From Owenia fusiformis (Eukaryota; Annelida; Polychaeta; Sabellida; Oweniidae), in contig CAIIXF020000010.1 in NCBI GenBank assembly GCA_903813345.2, positions 19,417,181 through 19,481,180 of the forward strand: a stretch of 64,000 bases of DNA, given 5' to 3'. Under the pieces are notes generated by a model that searched no databases, was not told the DNA's origin, and was given only the letters and a program-made list of their open reading frames with translations. Of this stretch, positions 29,201 through 38,746 are shown one piece after another. How positions within the stretch are numbered: position 1 is the first letter of the stretch; every line of letters begins with the position of its first letter. The position numbers and the translations under genes are program-made.

Positions 29201-29655
29201 ATTGGTAGAAAGGAACAAAAAACAATTGCACTAAAAATAAAAAGGTAACAAAAACAGTTATCGTACAAAATGAACGGAGGGGGGAGTAGGCGAATTCTGC
29301 AAGAAAATTCAACAAATCTGGAAGATTTATTTTTTCAAGAGAAAGTTTACAACTGAATTGCCAAATTGTCATCATTAAAGGTCATCATTAAATTGACGAT
29401 GTGTAAAATTTGTTGATGACTGGTTTGAGAGAAACATGTGTTCAATTCAGTTTGCCATATCGATACCAGTCTTTTCTTTATCTGATCATTTTTGATACCT
29501 AATCTTGAATTGAGATGAGGTTGGGCAATACACCAGTCTCTCAATGTCTGTATGCATGCTGATCTTTCCCGGGGATCCTCTTTCAACTCATCTTTGCACT
29601 TCTTCAGTGTGTCTTCGTCCAGTGTACAAACATATTTGTCTTGAACGTGAGCCAT
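23258..29655 (-). CDS. CRAL-TRIO lipid-transfer protein, alpha-TTP-like, copy 2
   Basis: Exons on the minus strand are 29655-29499, 27790-27634, 27501-27246, 24730-24620, 24433-24331 and 23412-23258. They give 312 residues with the same intron phases as copy 1. Exon 1 keeps the 17 residues lost in copy 1 and begins MAHVQDKYVCTLDEDTLKKC. Motifs are DDGFLLRFLRVGKF, GRRIYMTNYCQYDPD, GCVVIEDAAGLGMKHVK, YPMRLKEIHYVNLGPVF and LPTEYGGEAG, with a conserved C-terminal tail after the fold (AREEIMYNQQARFNVDES). The size and motif order fit the alpha-TTP/CRALBP family, cytosolic carriers of small lipids; the ligand is unknown. Introns hold at least three palindromic MITEs. Exon 2 is almost identical to copy 1 while exon 3 is clearly diverged. 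The gene appears intact. Confidence 0.92.
25748..26640. mobile_element. TA-flanked palindromic MITE in intron 3 of copy 2
   Basis: Termini TATACTCCTCAAAAAAAGTT and its complement lie 893 bases apart. Arms remain complementary to near the centre (TTCAATGTTATATCTCCATT; CAGATCCCATGTTAAAC). The TA at each end fits a TA target duplication. The core word CATGTTAA(A)C.AATGGG is shared with the 8633-9511 family, so the two may be distant relatives. Non-coding. Confidence 0.88.
28007..28967. mobile_element. TA-flanked MITE in intron 1 of copy 2
   Basis: Termini are TACAGTGCATATCAAAAAAA and the complement of TACAGGGTGTATCAAAAAAC, followed by CGCAACA on both sides. Inside, TTCATTCAATGTAC recurs in direct order (28080, 28260) and inverted (28880). 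It is about 0.96 kb long and has no transposase ORF. Confidence 0.8.
29071..29483. mobile_element. palindromic MITE beside exon 1 of copy 2
   Basis: Inverted arms start at GGTATCGATATGGCGAACTA (29081) and end with the complement of GGTATCGATATGGCAAACTG (29467). They share TTCAACA...TCTC..AACCA. Its edge lies about 15-30 bases downstream of the exon-1 donor. The paralogous site in copy 1 (about 20867-20895) reads straight through, so it is an empty site. A related half-element is near 59214. Confidence 0.8.
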
Positions 29656-30437
29656 CGCTTGTATGGCCTTGTATGGAACACAAATTAATAATACATAAAT
29701 ACGATTAATAATTACCCAATTCATGGGGTTTATTGGTTGAATATATAAGTACAAGTGCCATCGGGCAGTTATTAAATATCGATCTATTAAATAACATTGA
29801 TATAGCCAGTTATGTGTATGTGAACATGTACGTGTAAGGCAGGGGTCAAGTTCACCAAATTTCAATCATTTACGTACGACAGTATCAATCTCGTACTAGT
29901 GAGTGTACGGATATTCTAAAATACGTGTGTATTTTGTATGTCTCCGGCTGATATAGGTAGTTTAAGTATTAAACGATAATGAATCATAATGTACCGTACC
30001 TTGATGTTATTCTGTATTTCCTCAATGCAGCAACCCTACGCCTTGCATTAATTCGAGTTAAAGCCTAATTATGACTGCGTATACAAATAATGATTGACAA
30101 TATATTAAGTTGTCAACAAGTAGAATATAAACAGTCTGTCCAGTATTCATAAAAAGCAATCATCTGCAGTATATGCCACTGAATTATGATTGCTACTGTA
30201 GTTGTATTGCTTCCTTGTAAAAATACGTATAATCTAATATTAATCCCATATATAGTTAACATTCAGATTAGTTCTAGTACCTGCACACACTCTATCCAAT
30301 ATAAAATCAAAATACAGGTAAACAGCTCAATGTGCAATGCAGATAACAGTCAACCTTTGGACATATTAAAAGTCGATATATATTTATACGCTTCGCTATT
30401 CACTGTCAGGTGGTGTTGAATTAGTCTGTATCCGGTA
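29656..30437. other. upstream region of CRAL-TRIO copy 2
   Basis: This stretch matches the upstream region of copy 1 in patches. It presumably holds the promoter, but no TATA box or other clear core element could be picked out. Confidence 0.5.
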
Positions 30438-31304
30438 TACATCGCATTCTCTTATACGTCGTAGCACCGAAAGTTTACGACGTTATACTCAGTATTTTCC
30501 GCGGGAGATTTGTAAGAACTCATTTATTTCGACGTTTTGACAGAATATGGTCCTTTCCCTTTCGTAGAAACATTGATCATGCCATGCAGATATATCTCTA
30601 GTATCACTACGTCTCGACATTTCGTCTGAACACGGTCTAAAACTTCTTAAACCTTCTAGAAAGCACAACATTTTCTTGAAAAACAATGATAACTTTTCAC
30701 GAAAATCATCATAGTTTCTACAATTTTAGCCCTATCATCTTGAGATATTGACAAGCTTAACACTACTATTTTTACATATCATCCAGACATTTCAGTTTCC
30801 CGAATCAATGATATAATTCCAGGGAAATTAATTTTTCTTTGAAAGTGTACGACGTAAAAGGAGTACGACGTTCAGGGAATTGAAAATCTACAATGAAATG
30901 TCGCATACCTCCTTTATGTCGTACACTGACAAAGAAAAATTAATTTCTCGGAATTCTTTCATTGATTTGGGAAACTGGAGTGTTCAGTTCAGTTCAGTTC
31001 ATGTAGAGTTAGAATTATAGAAACCATGATGATTTTTGTGAACAATGATCATTTTTTCAAAAACGTTGTCGTGCTTTCGAGGTTTGTGTGATTTTATACC
31101 GTGTTCAGACGAAATGTGGAGACGTAGTGATACTAAAGGTGTATCTGCATGATATGGTCAATGTTTCTACGAAAATAATGAATGAACCATATTCTGTCAA
31201 AACGTCGAAACAAATGAGTACTTACATATCACCGCCGAAAATACTTGTACAACGTCGTAAACTTCCGGTGCTAGGACGTATTAAGAGAATGGGGTGTGCG
31301 ATAG
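30438..31304. mobile_element. near-perfect palindromic MITE, 0.87 kb
   Basis: The two halves are inverted copies from end to centre: CATTCTCTTATACGTCGTAG at 30446 pairs with the block ending near 31296. TCGACGTTTTGACAGAATAT at 30529 pairs with its complement near 31210. The centre around 30820-30960 carries TGTACGACGTAAAAGGAG and its inverse. The CGT-rich content (ACGTCGTA repeats) is unlike the surroundings. Non-coding. Confidence 0.88.
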
Positions 31305-31329
31305 ACTGCTGAGTTGAAGTCAGCACTGA

Positions 31330-31577
31330 CGGATCGGGTGGGGGCGATGGGGCTTTGGGTGGGCAAAGAAAAAAATATTCGGGCCAAATAAAATGGTGGG
31401 CCTAAAATTTTGCAGGGCCTCAATAAGTGGGCCTTTTTGGCATTACTTGGCCTTTTTGGGCCTTTTTAGGACAACTTATCAAAAAGATGCGCCTTAAATT
31501 TCAAAATTTGTGCCCATTTTTCTGATATTATAATTTCCCTCCTCCCCCACCCACCCTTGTTAGCTTCTGGATCCGTC
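31330..31577. mobile_element. diverged hAT-like MITE copy
   Basis: GGCGGATC-like ends (TGACGGATCGGGTGGGGG at left, GGATCCGTC at right) and interior words GGGCCTTTTTGGCATTAC and CAAAATTTGTGCCCA match the 16891-17215 element. The copy is decayed and no clear target duplication remains. Confidence 0.6.
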
Positions 31578-31869
31578 TATTCTGTGGGAATTACAGAGAA
31601 TTTTTTTGCATTTATCAATTTCAGGAAGATTTACTTCCCAATACTAAACATAGTAACGATTTAGTTAAGTAGTAATAGGTACAATTAAATGGTATAAAAA
31701 GTAACACAACATATTGTCAAGTGGAAATGAAGCTAAGGGAAGCAACAAATATCAATCGGCCATTTTGAATAGCATTAGCACTTCCTGTCAACAAATATTT
31801 TTAATACCAACTTTTAGTTAGCATATAGTGAGTTATTATCCCAACGAACGAAGATCTGTAGGGATAGTG

Positions 31870-31927
31870 AAGCCCTCCGTCCGTCCGTCCGTCATTCAGT
31901 CCGTCCGTCCATCCGTCCGTCCGTCCA
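31870..31927. repeat. CCGT microsatellite
   Basis: A run of GTCC/CCGT tetranucleotide units with two interruptions (CATTCAG and CAT) lies just outside the right end of the Ngaro-like element. Confidence 0.9.
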
Positions 31928-31992
31928 GAAGATAACTTGAATACTAGTAGTCGGATTGTGCTTCATATTTGGTGGAATGATGTATATTGGTG

Positions 31993-32073
31993 ATTCTATA
32001 CCATACTTTACACCTCGTTACAAAATAACATGACATCATCTTAAGAATAAGCAAATGGCTTGCGGTCGCTTTA
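31993..32073 (-). repeat. split direct repeat B2 (element 3' end)
   Basis: 81 bases identical to 32593-32673, starting ATTCTATACCATACTTTACA on the plus strand. It marks the outer 3' edge of the Ngaro-like element. Confidence 0.9.
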
Positions 32074-32388
32074 TTCGTATGTAAATGAATGGGAAGGATA
32101 AGTACAATATAAGTGCACATGGAATGCATATACTAAGTACAATATATGTATAAATGGAATGCACAAAACAGTTAAGTTTATTTGAGAAAAGTGTTGTACA
32201 ATTTTTATATAACACAGATTGTTGCATCAGATTTATATTTACCAAAAAGGGTGTGAATCTTCTTACATAGTTTATGAAAAATGAAAATACCGATTGATTT
32301 TGGGGTCCTTCACACCATTAAAACCTAACAATTAGGAAAGGTATGGAATTACCCCTCCACCTATCGGCATTTGTTAACAGTTTTATTC

Positions 32389-32501
32389 TGTGAAGTGTTC
32401 ATGCATAGGCGACCAAAGCCAGAATGATCCTAAATATCCAGCAATCTACCACAATAACAATACAACTCACTCACTCAGAAACAAACACATGCATGAAACT
32501 A
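32389..32501 (-). repeat. split direct repeat A2
   Basis: 113 bases identical to the A1 repeat at 41500-41612, lying between B1 and B2 as expected for PAT/Ngaro ends. Confidence 0.92.
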
Positions 32502-32592
32502 CACGCCAATCTGATTGGTAACCGAGTTTACAAGTACACAATAGAAAATATTTATGTTCTAATTCATTACTCTCAACCGAACATAAATGATT

Positions 32593-32673
32593 ATTCTATA
32601 CCATACTTTACACCTCGTTACAAAATAACATGACATCATCTTAAGAATAAGCAAATGGCTTGCGGTCGCTTTA
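32593..32673 (-). repeat. split direct repeat B1
   Basis: 81 bases identical to B2 at 31993-32073, located just downstream of the recombinase C-terminus on the minus strand. Confidence 0.9.
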
Positions 32674-32942
32674 CAGAAAAACTAGAGAAAGAAGTAATGC
32701 TATTTATGATATTTTGTTTATTTATAAACCCAAGTTCATTGTTACACCTAATTTGTGTATTAAATCGTCTTTAACGTAACCATCTTTGGCGGATTCTGAT
32801 TTCCAACGTCTATGACGTTTAAAATTACGATCTAAAACAGAACCATTGGCTGCAGCAGTTGGACCGCCTGAACGTAACGAATGAACGCCAAATAAATTTG
32901 GATCAAGACCAATGGTCTTTAACATACTACGAACAATTGACT

Positions 32943-33366
32943 AGATGCGAGTAGAAAAAATCTTGATTTACGCCATTAAATATTCAAAATCCAGTCAAAG
33001 CGATGTTATATTAGAAATCTACATGTAAAATTACGTCTAGAAATATGGTTTCGAAAATTGTTTATCAAGTTTGAAAATTTAATTATTTTTGAAAGTGTGA
33101 CTTCTAGTTCGGGTTGATTCTCCATAGAGCCCATGTTACAAAATCACAAAAAGTAAAATATCTTTTCTTGTATTGGTCAGATAACATTTTCATTTACTGG
33201 ACATATTTTGATTTGCATAACTATTAGATACATAAGGGTTATATGAAAACTGAACCACTACAACAGATGTAATTTAAGTTAAAGGGAACTTTCTACTATA
33301 CCCGCCATGCTATCTGACCCGAGCGAGCCACCTGGTGGTGAAACTGGTTACTACCTACTCGCATCT
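32943..33366. mobile_element. MITE inserted in the recombinase ORF
   Basis: AGATGCGAGTAG at 32943 and its complement CTACTCGCATCT ending at 33366 bound 424 bases that break the recombinase just before the His-x-x-Arg region. An inverted relative of its left end is at 24012-24063. Part of its interior (about 33060-33240) is inverted relative to 25190-25290. Superfamily unknown. Confidence 0.7.
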
Positions 33367-33545
33367 GCGTTATTTCCCTGACTGTTGTATACGATAATTG
33401 TTTGTTTTCTGTTCTTGCAACAAAGGCTCTTTGAAGTGGCTTAAATGACAGTGCCCTAAATATAAAGCACTCTTTTGACAGCTCATTTTTTGAGTTCAAC
33501 GCTTTTAGATAACGTTGTAAAAGAGCGTAAGGACAAGTAGGATTG

Positions 33546-34396
33546 TAGTTCAACGTCGTTAAACTCAATAACGGCGTTCTTTATTATTAGGAATTTTGTT
33601 GGGGCCGTTATTGAGTTTAACCTCCTTGCTATTCTTTCCTTTGATGCAAGTTCTGAATCCATCGAAACCATTTTTCCGCGATAACGTGCAACTGATACTT
33701 GACAATAATATAAAAACACATAACATCAAGCGATTTAACACAATATTTTTGTGTTAAATGTTCATTTATACGAGTAAAATGAGGCCACACTTACCAATCT
33801 CTAAAGTGACATTTCCGCATGTTCCGTCATTGTGTCTGTTCGTCTGAGTGTCCCGGATCGTAAAATTAAACTACCAGCGAAACGAAATTGTTGTCAAATA
33901 GATTGATAATTATTATCGCGATTACTCGGGATAAAAAGATCAATTTTGAGGATAACGGGTATCTTTGATTAATTTATATAGCGCGTGTATACACGCAAAA
34001 TAGTTATTAATTGCAAACCCACTGTTCGTTAATGCAGTGCCGTGATGACGGTAAATTCCTGAAACGATTTGCAATTTCGATGTTACCGAAACTGACCGAC
34101 ATTTTCGTCATATTCCAAACCTGTCTCCAATATTTTCGTAATTATGCATCAATAGGGTCTAAGGGGGATACGGGACGGGGTGTATGTGTTTATAAGGTAT
34201 GTATGCATGTTTGAATCACATTCTTTGTGTAATATTGCCATGTTTTCAGGGTTTAATTTGTTCCGCTTGTCGAAACCTGCTGAACGATTAAATTAACGCA
34301 TCAAAGGCAAAATGGTCATGGAGGTTAGACCTAGCCGGGCCATAACACATGTCAGATAAGAAACGAGGCCCGGGCTAGGTCTAATGTTGTTGGACT
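33546..34396. mobile_element. MITE with 10-bp target duplication in the recombinase ORF
   Basis: AGTAGGATTG occurs at 33536-33545 and again at 34397-34406, exactly where the recombinase coding sequence stops and resumes (GNPT overlap). Ends are imperfect inverted repeats (TAGTTCAACGTCGTTA and complement of AGTCCAACAACATTAGA). A hairpin TAAACTCAATAACGGC / GCCGTTATTGAGTTTA lies near the left end. The duplication length suggests a Mutator-like origin. Confidence 0.8.
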
Positions 34397-35269
34397 AGTA
34401 GGATTGCCAGTTTTGGCAACAACAACTGAATTCCCTTCTCTGTATACATCAGTCTTGGAAGACGGAATATTTATAGTAAAATGAAATTCACTAAAGGAAA
34501 TGTCACCAAAAGTGATCTGAGCTAATTCATTGTAACGCAAAAAACCTGCGAATCCCAAAACGCAAATTGTCACATTTCTTAATTCTTTGAGAACTTTGAT
34601 CTGATAAAGAATCGACCAGTTTATGCAACATATCCGCTGTGAAAGGTTCTTTTTTAACAACTGGTTTACTCGCTTGTCTCTTAGCTGCATCTAGAATGTT
34701 TCGAACTAAGTAAGACTGACAGGGGTCCTCTAAACCGGCAGATGTGTGAGCCCAGCTTATTCCAGATTTAAGAGCATACAGAACGTTATATGATGAACCA
34801 CTTTGTAACTGTGATACTGTAACAGGAAAATGGCTACGAACTTTGAGTTGGCTGGTAGATCGTTTACTTCATCGAAACTGTTGGTCCACTTAGTCCATTT
34901 TTCGAAATAAAAACTGTACTTCTTAATTGTATGTTCGCTTTTCCCATGTTTTGTGATTTCAGTCATAAGATCCAACGACAAAGATTTGAGGCGAGTGTCT
35001 TTCACATTGTCGAATTGTAGCATACCATGTTTAATAACCCTGGAACCATATTGTATTTCTAATAAATAAATCAATTGACAAAAACTCCTCTCATGAGAAC
35101 CTGCGGAATCTCTAAAAAATAAAATTATGTTTAAAGCCAGAATGCTGCCGATCCCTCTGCATCAATCACTGTAAAACGATGTTCATTCATATAATTCTAA
35201 TAAAACATTTCAATTTAAGTTGACATTTTGTAAGTCAATGTATATATTTAATTTAATTTGAATAATTAT

Positions 35270-35449
35270 CAATGATTTTTAAATATGTTCTTAGTATAAT
35301 TATAAATATACTCTTAGTGAGAATTGAAATAGTATTCCAGTGGCAGTCTGATTTTATAAGCACTCAGGAATATTCTAAATATGATTTTTGTAGCATTCAA
35401 CATATATTCTCAGTGGCTATAAAATTTTGCTCTCAGTGGCAATCACTAT
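35270..35449. repeat. left fragment of CTCAGTGGCTAT minisatellite
   Basis: Degenerate copies of CTCAGTGGCTAT.AA.ATA are spread over this stretch (CCAGTGGCAGTC, TCTCAGTGGCTATAAAATTT, CTCAGTGGCAATCACTAT). They match the better array at 38412-38681, from which it is separated by the foldback insertion. Confidence 0.7.
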
Positions 35450-38308
35450 CACTGGGGAGTATCGTGATGCAACAACACCGTGTTGTTGCATCAAGATGGC
35501 CAGACTTCCGGTGATAGATTTTCGTACGATATTTTGTTTCCCCAATTAAACCCATTTCTAGGACGAGTTGCTCAATAACCATACACGTGCAGTTAGCGCA
35601 CGATCTATATTTAAAGAAACTGTCATTAGTATACATGTACCATCACCAAGAAGCAATAAGTTCACGGTTTTAGTTCCTCACTATTGATGCAACAACACCA
35701 ACCCGAAGATGCAACAACACTCCTCTAGATTTGAGCAATGATGCAGCAACACCAATTAATATTATAATTTCAGAAGACCATAAATCTCGAGAGGAACAGA
35801 TTTTTAAATGCTACTATTGCAATACCGTTACCAATTAGCCTACCCATATTTGCGTTCTTCTCAAGGCATTCAATATTTTCAAACATTTATACTTTTACAT
35901 ATTATAATGTACTGGACGTTATTCTATAACATAGTTCAATCGCCTTTAACATGACATGCTTTAGTAACCCAATCTATTTTCATAAACCACTGTTCCATAG
36001 CTTGATGACCCTGACTCCACTTAATATCATTCAAAATGGTGGACAAACATCTTTCGTTCTCGGTAAACATGATGAGCTATTGGATATTATCATGATATTA
36101 TCTGCCATCCATCTGTGGAACAGTGATAAACCACTGTTTATCAAATTATAACTAAAACAGTTTAACTGTGACATTCGTGAGCTTATGTTGATGGGATGAT
36201 TGCTTCATCTAAGATATAATATGATATGATTCTTTATTTCCTACAATTTGGAGAGCCAACGTGTAAAAACGTCTAATTGACTTTATTAGAGAGGCCGTTT
36301 AGTTACACGTTTAATGGAAATCTTGCACGACGCACATGTAGAATTATTGCTCTCTGGATTCCTTCTCTCCGACTGAGTAAAAAGGTAAACAAAAGTGATA
36401 AAATTTAGGGCCCAAAAAGGTAAATTGATAGGGGTACAGTTATCCCAGATATCCCGGGCCCTCGGGAAATATCACATTGTCTCTCGAAATAAAACCAATA
36501 TTGAGTCCCTCTCAGTAAATAACTTTTATATAATAGCATTGTATAACTGCAATATCATTAAACCAACACTCATCCTATACAACTCTTGAGAACGATGTAC
36601 AACTCCTGGATAGCGTAAACTCCTGAGCAGCGTATACAACTCTTCAACTTGATATATGACATCATACTTTGGGTGGGATAACAAAGGATATACAATATAC
36701 AATTGTAGACCCCTCTTGAGGTCAACTGGCAAAACTGTATACCGATACTGTGAACCTTGAAAGTACTGTTGATCAAGACCAGATGTCGAGGACACTTTTG
36801 CCAGTTGACCGAAAAGAGAGGTTAACCATTGTTCTGTTAGTCCAAATAATATAATAATTGGACGAATATATAATCGAATATCACGTGAACATATTTGATA
36901 AGTAAAGGTATCATATTTTAGCAAAAAATCCCCAAACCGTCGAATACTTGTAATTTTTTACACAACTTATTTTTTCAAAATTAAAAAAAAACAATTTTTC
37001 GAAAATAGGGGTCAACAGTACCTAGTAGTGGTCAACAGTTTACAATTGTTGACCTCCCCAGAGGCCAACCGGCAAAATTGTATACCGAGACTGTAAACCG
37101 AAAAAATACTGTTGACAGAGACCGAAGGTCGAGGTCAACAGTAGTTTCAAGGTTTACAGTCGAGGTATATGATTTTGACGGTTGATCGAATGGAGAGGTC
37201 TACAATTGTTTTGTTAGTCCGAGTAAACTAATATAATACACATATAGACGACGATCATCAATCGGCATGGCTTCATTTCACAACCTTTTCTCCGAACCAC
37301 GTTAGCAATATTTTTTTTAGAAAATATGGAGACAGTGCAAGAAGCTCAACTCTGTATTTGGCACATCACGGCGTACTCGTTAGTGAATTAATGTTAATTT
37401 TAAGTTTCTATTTGTATTTTTGCTATACTTGTCGCCTAGTAAAGTCATTTTCATCAACATTTACAAAATGTCCGTCTTCCATGTTTTTTGTGACGTCATG
37501 AAACTTTTTTTCAGAAGTAGCGGTCAACAGTACCTAGTAGCGGTCAACAGTACATAATTTTGACCGCTAATCACCCAATCAGAATCGAGTATTTCAGTTG
37601 AGGTACTAATAATACATTTTGTTGCCCGCTCATCAACCAATCAGAATTGAGTATTTCAATTGAGGTACTAACAACACAAAATGACTGATATCTGTTGTCT
37701 TTCCAAAATTATATTAGTTATTTGTAAGCAATTTCCATACGGTAAATCAAGGGCATTTAATTTAGAAAATGTATAATCTTTACTTTTCAGATACTATATC
37801 AATGAGATTGCCTCCCGGGGATTCTATACTTTATTTAGTTTGCCTTGTATATCCTTTTAACTTTGATATAGACAAAGAAACCAAACAAAATACGTTTCGT
37901 TCATGGACCACTGACTCACGCGTTTTATTCATGTCCCGACCTACACCTGTAAACAGAACATAAAACAGTTTCTCTTGTTGTTCAATGATACGTACATTAT
38001 ATTGGCGTTTTTGCATCAGCACATTGGTGTTGTTGCATCATCGATAAGAAACAGAGTGGTGTTGTTGCATCAATAGTGAGGAATTAAAACCACGAATTTA
38101 TCGCTTCTTGATGATGCTACATGTATACCAATGACAGTTTTTTAAAATATAGATCATGTGCTAACTGCATGTGTATGATTATTGAGCAACTCGTCCTAGA
38201 AATGGGTGTAAATTGGGAAAACAAAACATCGTACGAAAATCTATCACCGGAAGTCTGGCCATCTTGATGCAACAACACGGTGTTGTTGCATCACGATACC
38301 CCCCAGTG
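35450..38308. mobile_element. 2.86-kb foldback element with hairpin-bearing termini and 5-bp TSD
   Basis: Ends CACTGGGG...GTATCGTGATGC and its complement are flanked by ACTAT on both sides (35445-35449, 38309-38313). Inverted arms of roughly 300 bases pair through ATGGCCAGACTTCCGGTGAT and ATCTATCACCGGAAG. Inside each terminus TGATGCAACAACAC is followed directly by its own complement (35465-35493). GATGCAACAACACC recurs several times per arm. The interior (35.9-37.9 kb) has direct repeats at about 36695-36870 and 37033-37240 and no transposase. It lies inside the minisatellite of the Ngaro-like element. Confidence 0.88.
36695..37240. repeat. diverged direct repeats inside the foldback element
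   Basis: Two blocks of about 180-200 bases share the order CAATTGT.GACC, AACTGGCAAAA-type, CTGTATACCGA, AGTACTGTTGA and TTGTTCTGTTAGTCC. GGTCAACAGTACCTAGTAG also recurs near 37010 and 37520. Function unknown. Confidence 0.6.
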
Positions 38309-38411
38309 ACTATGGTATTAAAAATAATCTCATATTAGCAATCAATGTATTATGTTCTTATCAATATCTAGTAATCGTTAGTAATACAATTGAATTCTGA
38401 TTTACATTTAT

Positions 38412-38681
38412 TATATGCTCTCAGTGGCTATTAATATAAGCTCTCAGTGGCTATATTTACAAACCCTTAGTGGCTATATATTTATAAGCTCCTCGGTGGC
38501 TATCAATATAAGCTCTCAGTGGCTATCAATATAAGCTCTCAATGGCTATCAATATAAGCTCTCAGTGGCTATCATTATAAAATCTCAGTCGTTATCTATT
38601 CAAGCTCCTCAGTGGCTATCATTATAAGCTCTCGGTGGCTATCAATGTAACTCTCAGTGGCTATCAATATACTTTTACAAT
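38412..38681. repeat. 23-bp minisatellite
   Basis: About eleven units of AGCTCTCAGTGGCTATCAAT plus ATA, with small variants (CTCCTCGGTGG, CTCAATGG). It lies just downstream (minus strand) of the RT/RNase H stop. Confidence 0.88.
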
Positions 38682-38746
38682 TGAGATCGATGAAATCAAG
38701 ATTGTTTAAAAATCAATAAAGACTTTCAATGCTATCTTTAAAACGC

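Larger units (their letters stand above)
16220..30420 (-). repeat. tandem segmental duplication carrying two CRAL-TRIO genes
   Basis: Unit 1 is about 16220-21770 and unit 2 about 22900-30420. Homology begins 3' of the genes (CAAAATTATTTCTGCGTCA at about 16260 and 22936). It continues through all six exons and reaches about 700 bases upstream of both start codons (ATTCACTGTCAGG near 21738 and 30402). Introns differ mainly by transposon insertions. The gene order and strand are identical, so this was a head-to-tail duplication. Confidence 0.85.
32722..35074 (-). pseudogene. tyrosine recombinase of the Ngaro-like element, interrupted
   Basis: Four minus-strand pieces belong to one recombinase: 35074-34757 (N-terminal SAM-like, TIKKYSFYFEKWTKWTNSF), 34690-34407 (catalytic start, LRNVTICVLGFAGFLRYNEL with the first catalytic Arg), about 33545-33367 (TCPYALLQRYLKAL) and about 32942-32722. 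The last contains HSLRSGGPTAAA and RHRRWKS..AKDGYV, supplying the His-x-x-Arg, Trp and nucleophile Tyr. Pieces are separated by MITEs at 33546-34396 and 32943-33366 and by a frame change near 34750. Catalysis of cDNA-circle integration is the known role of this family. This copy cannot make the enzyme. Confidence 0.88.

Noticed and set aside
31861-31930. CCGT run considered as a CRISPR-like or telomeric repeat
   Set aside because: It is a simple tetranucleotide microsatellite without spacers; no CRISPR array is expected in animal nuclear DNA.
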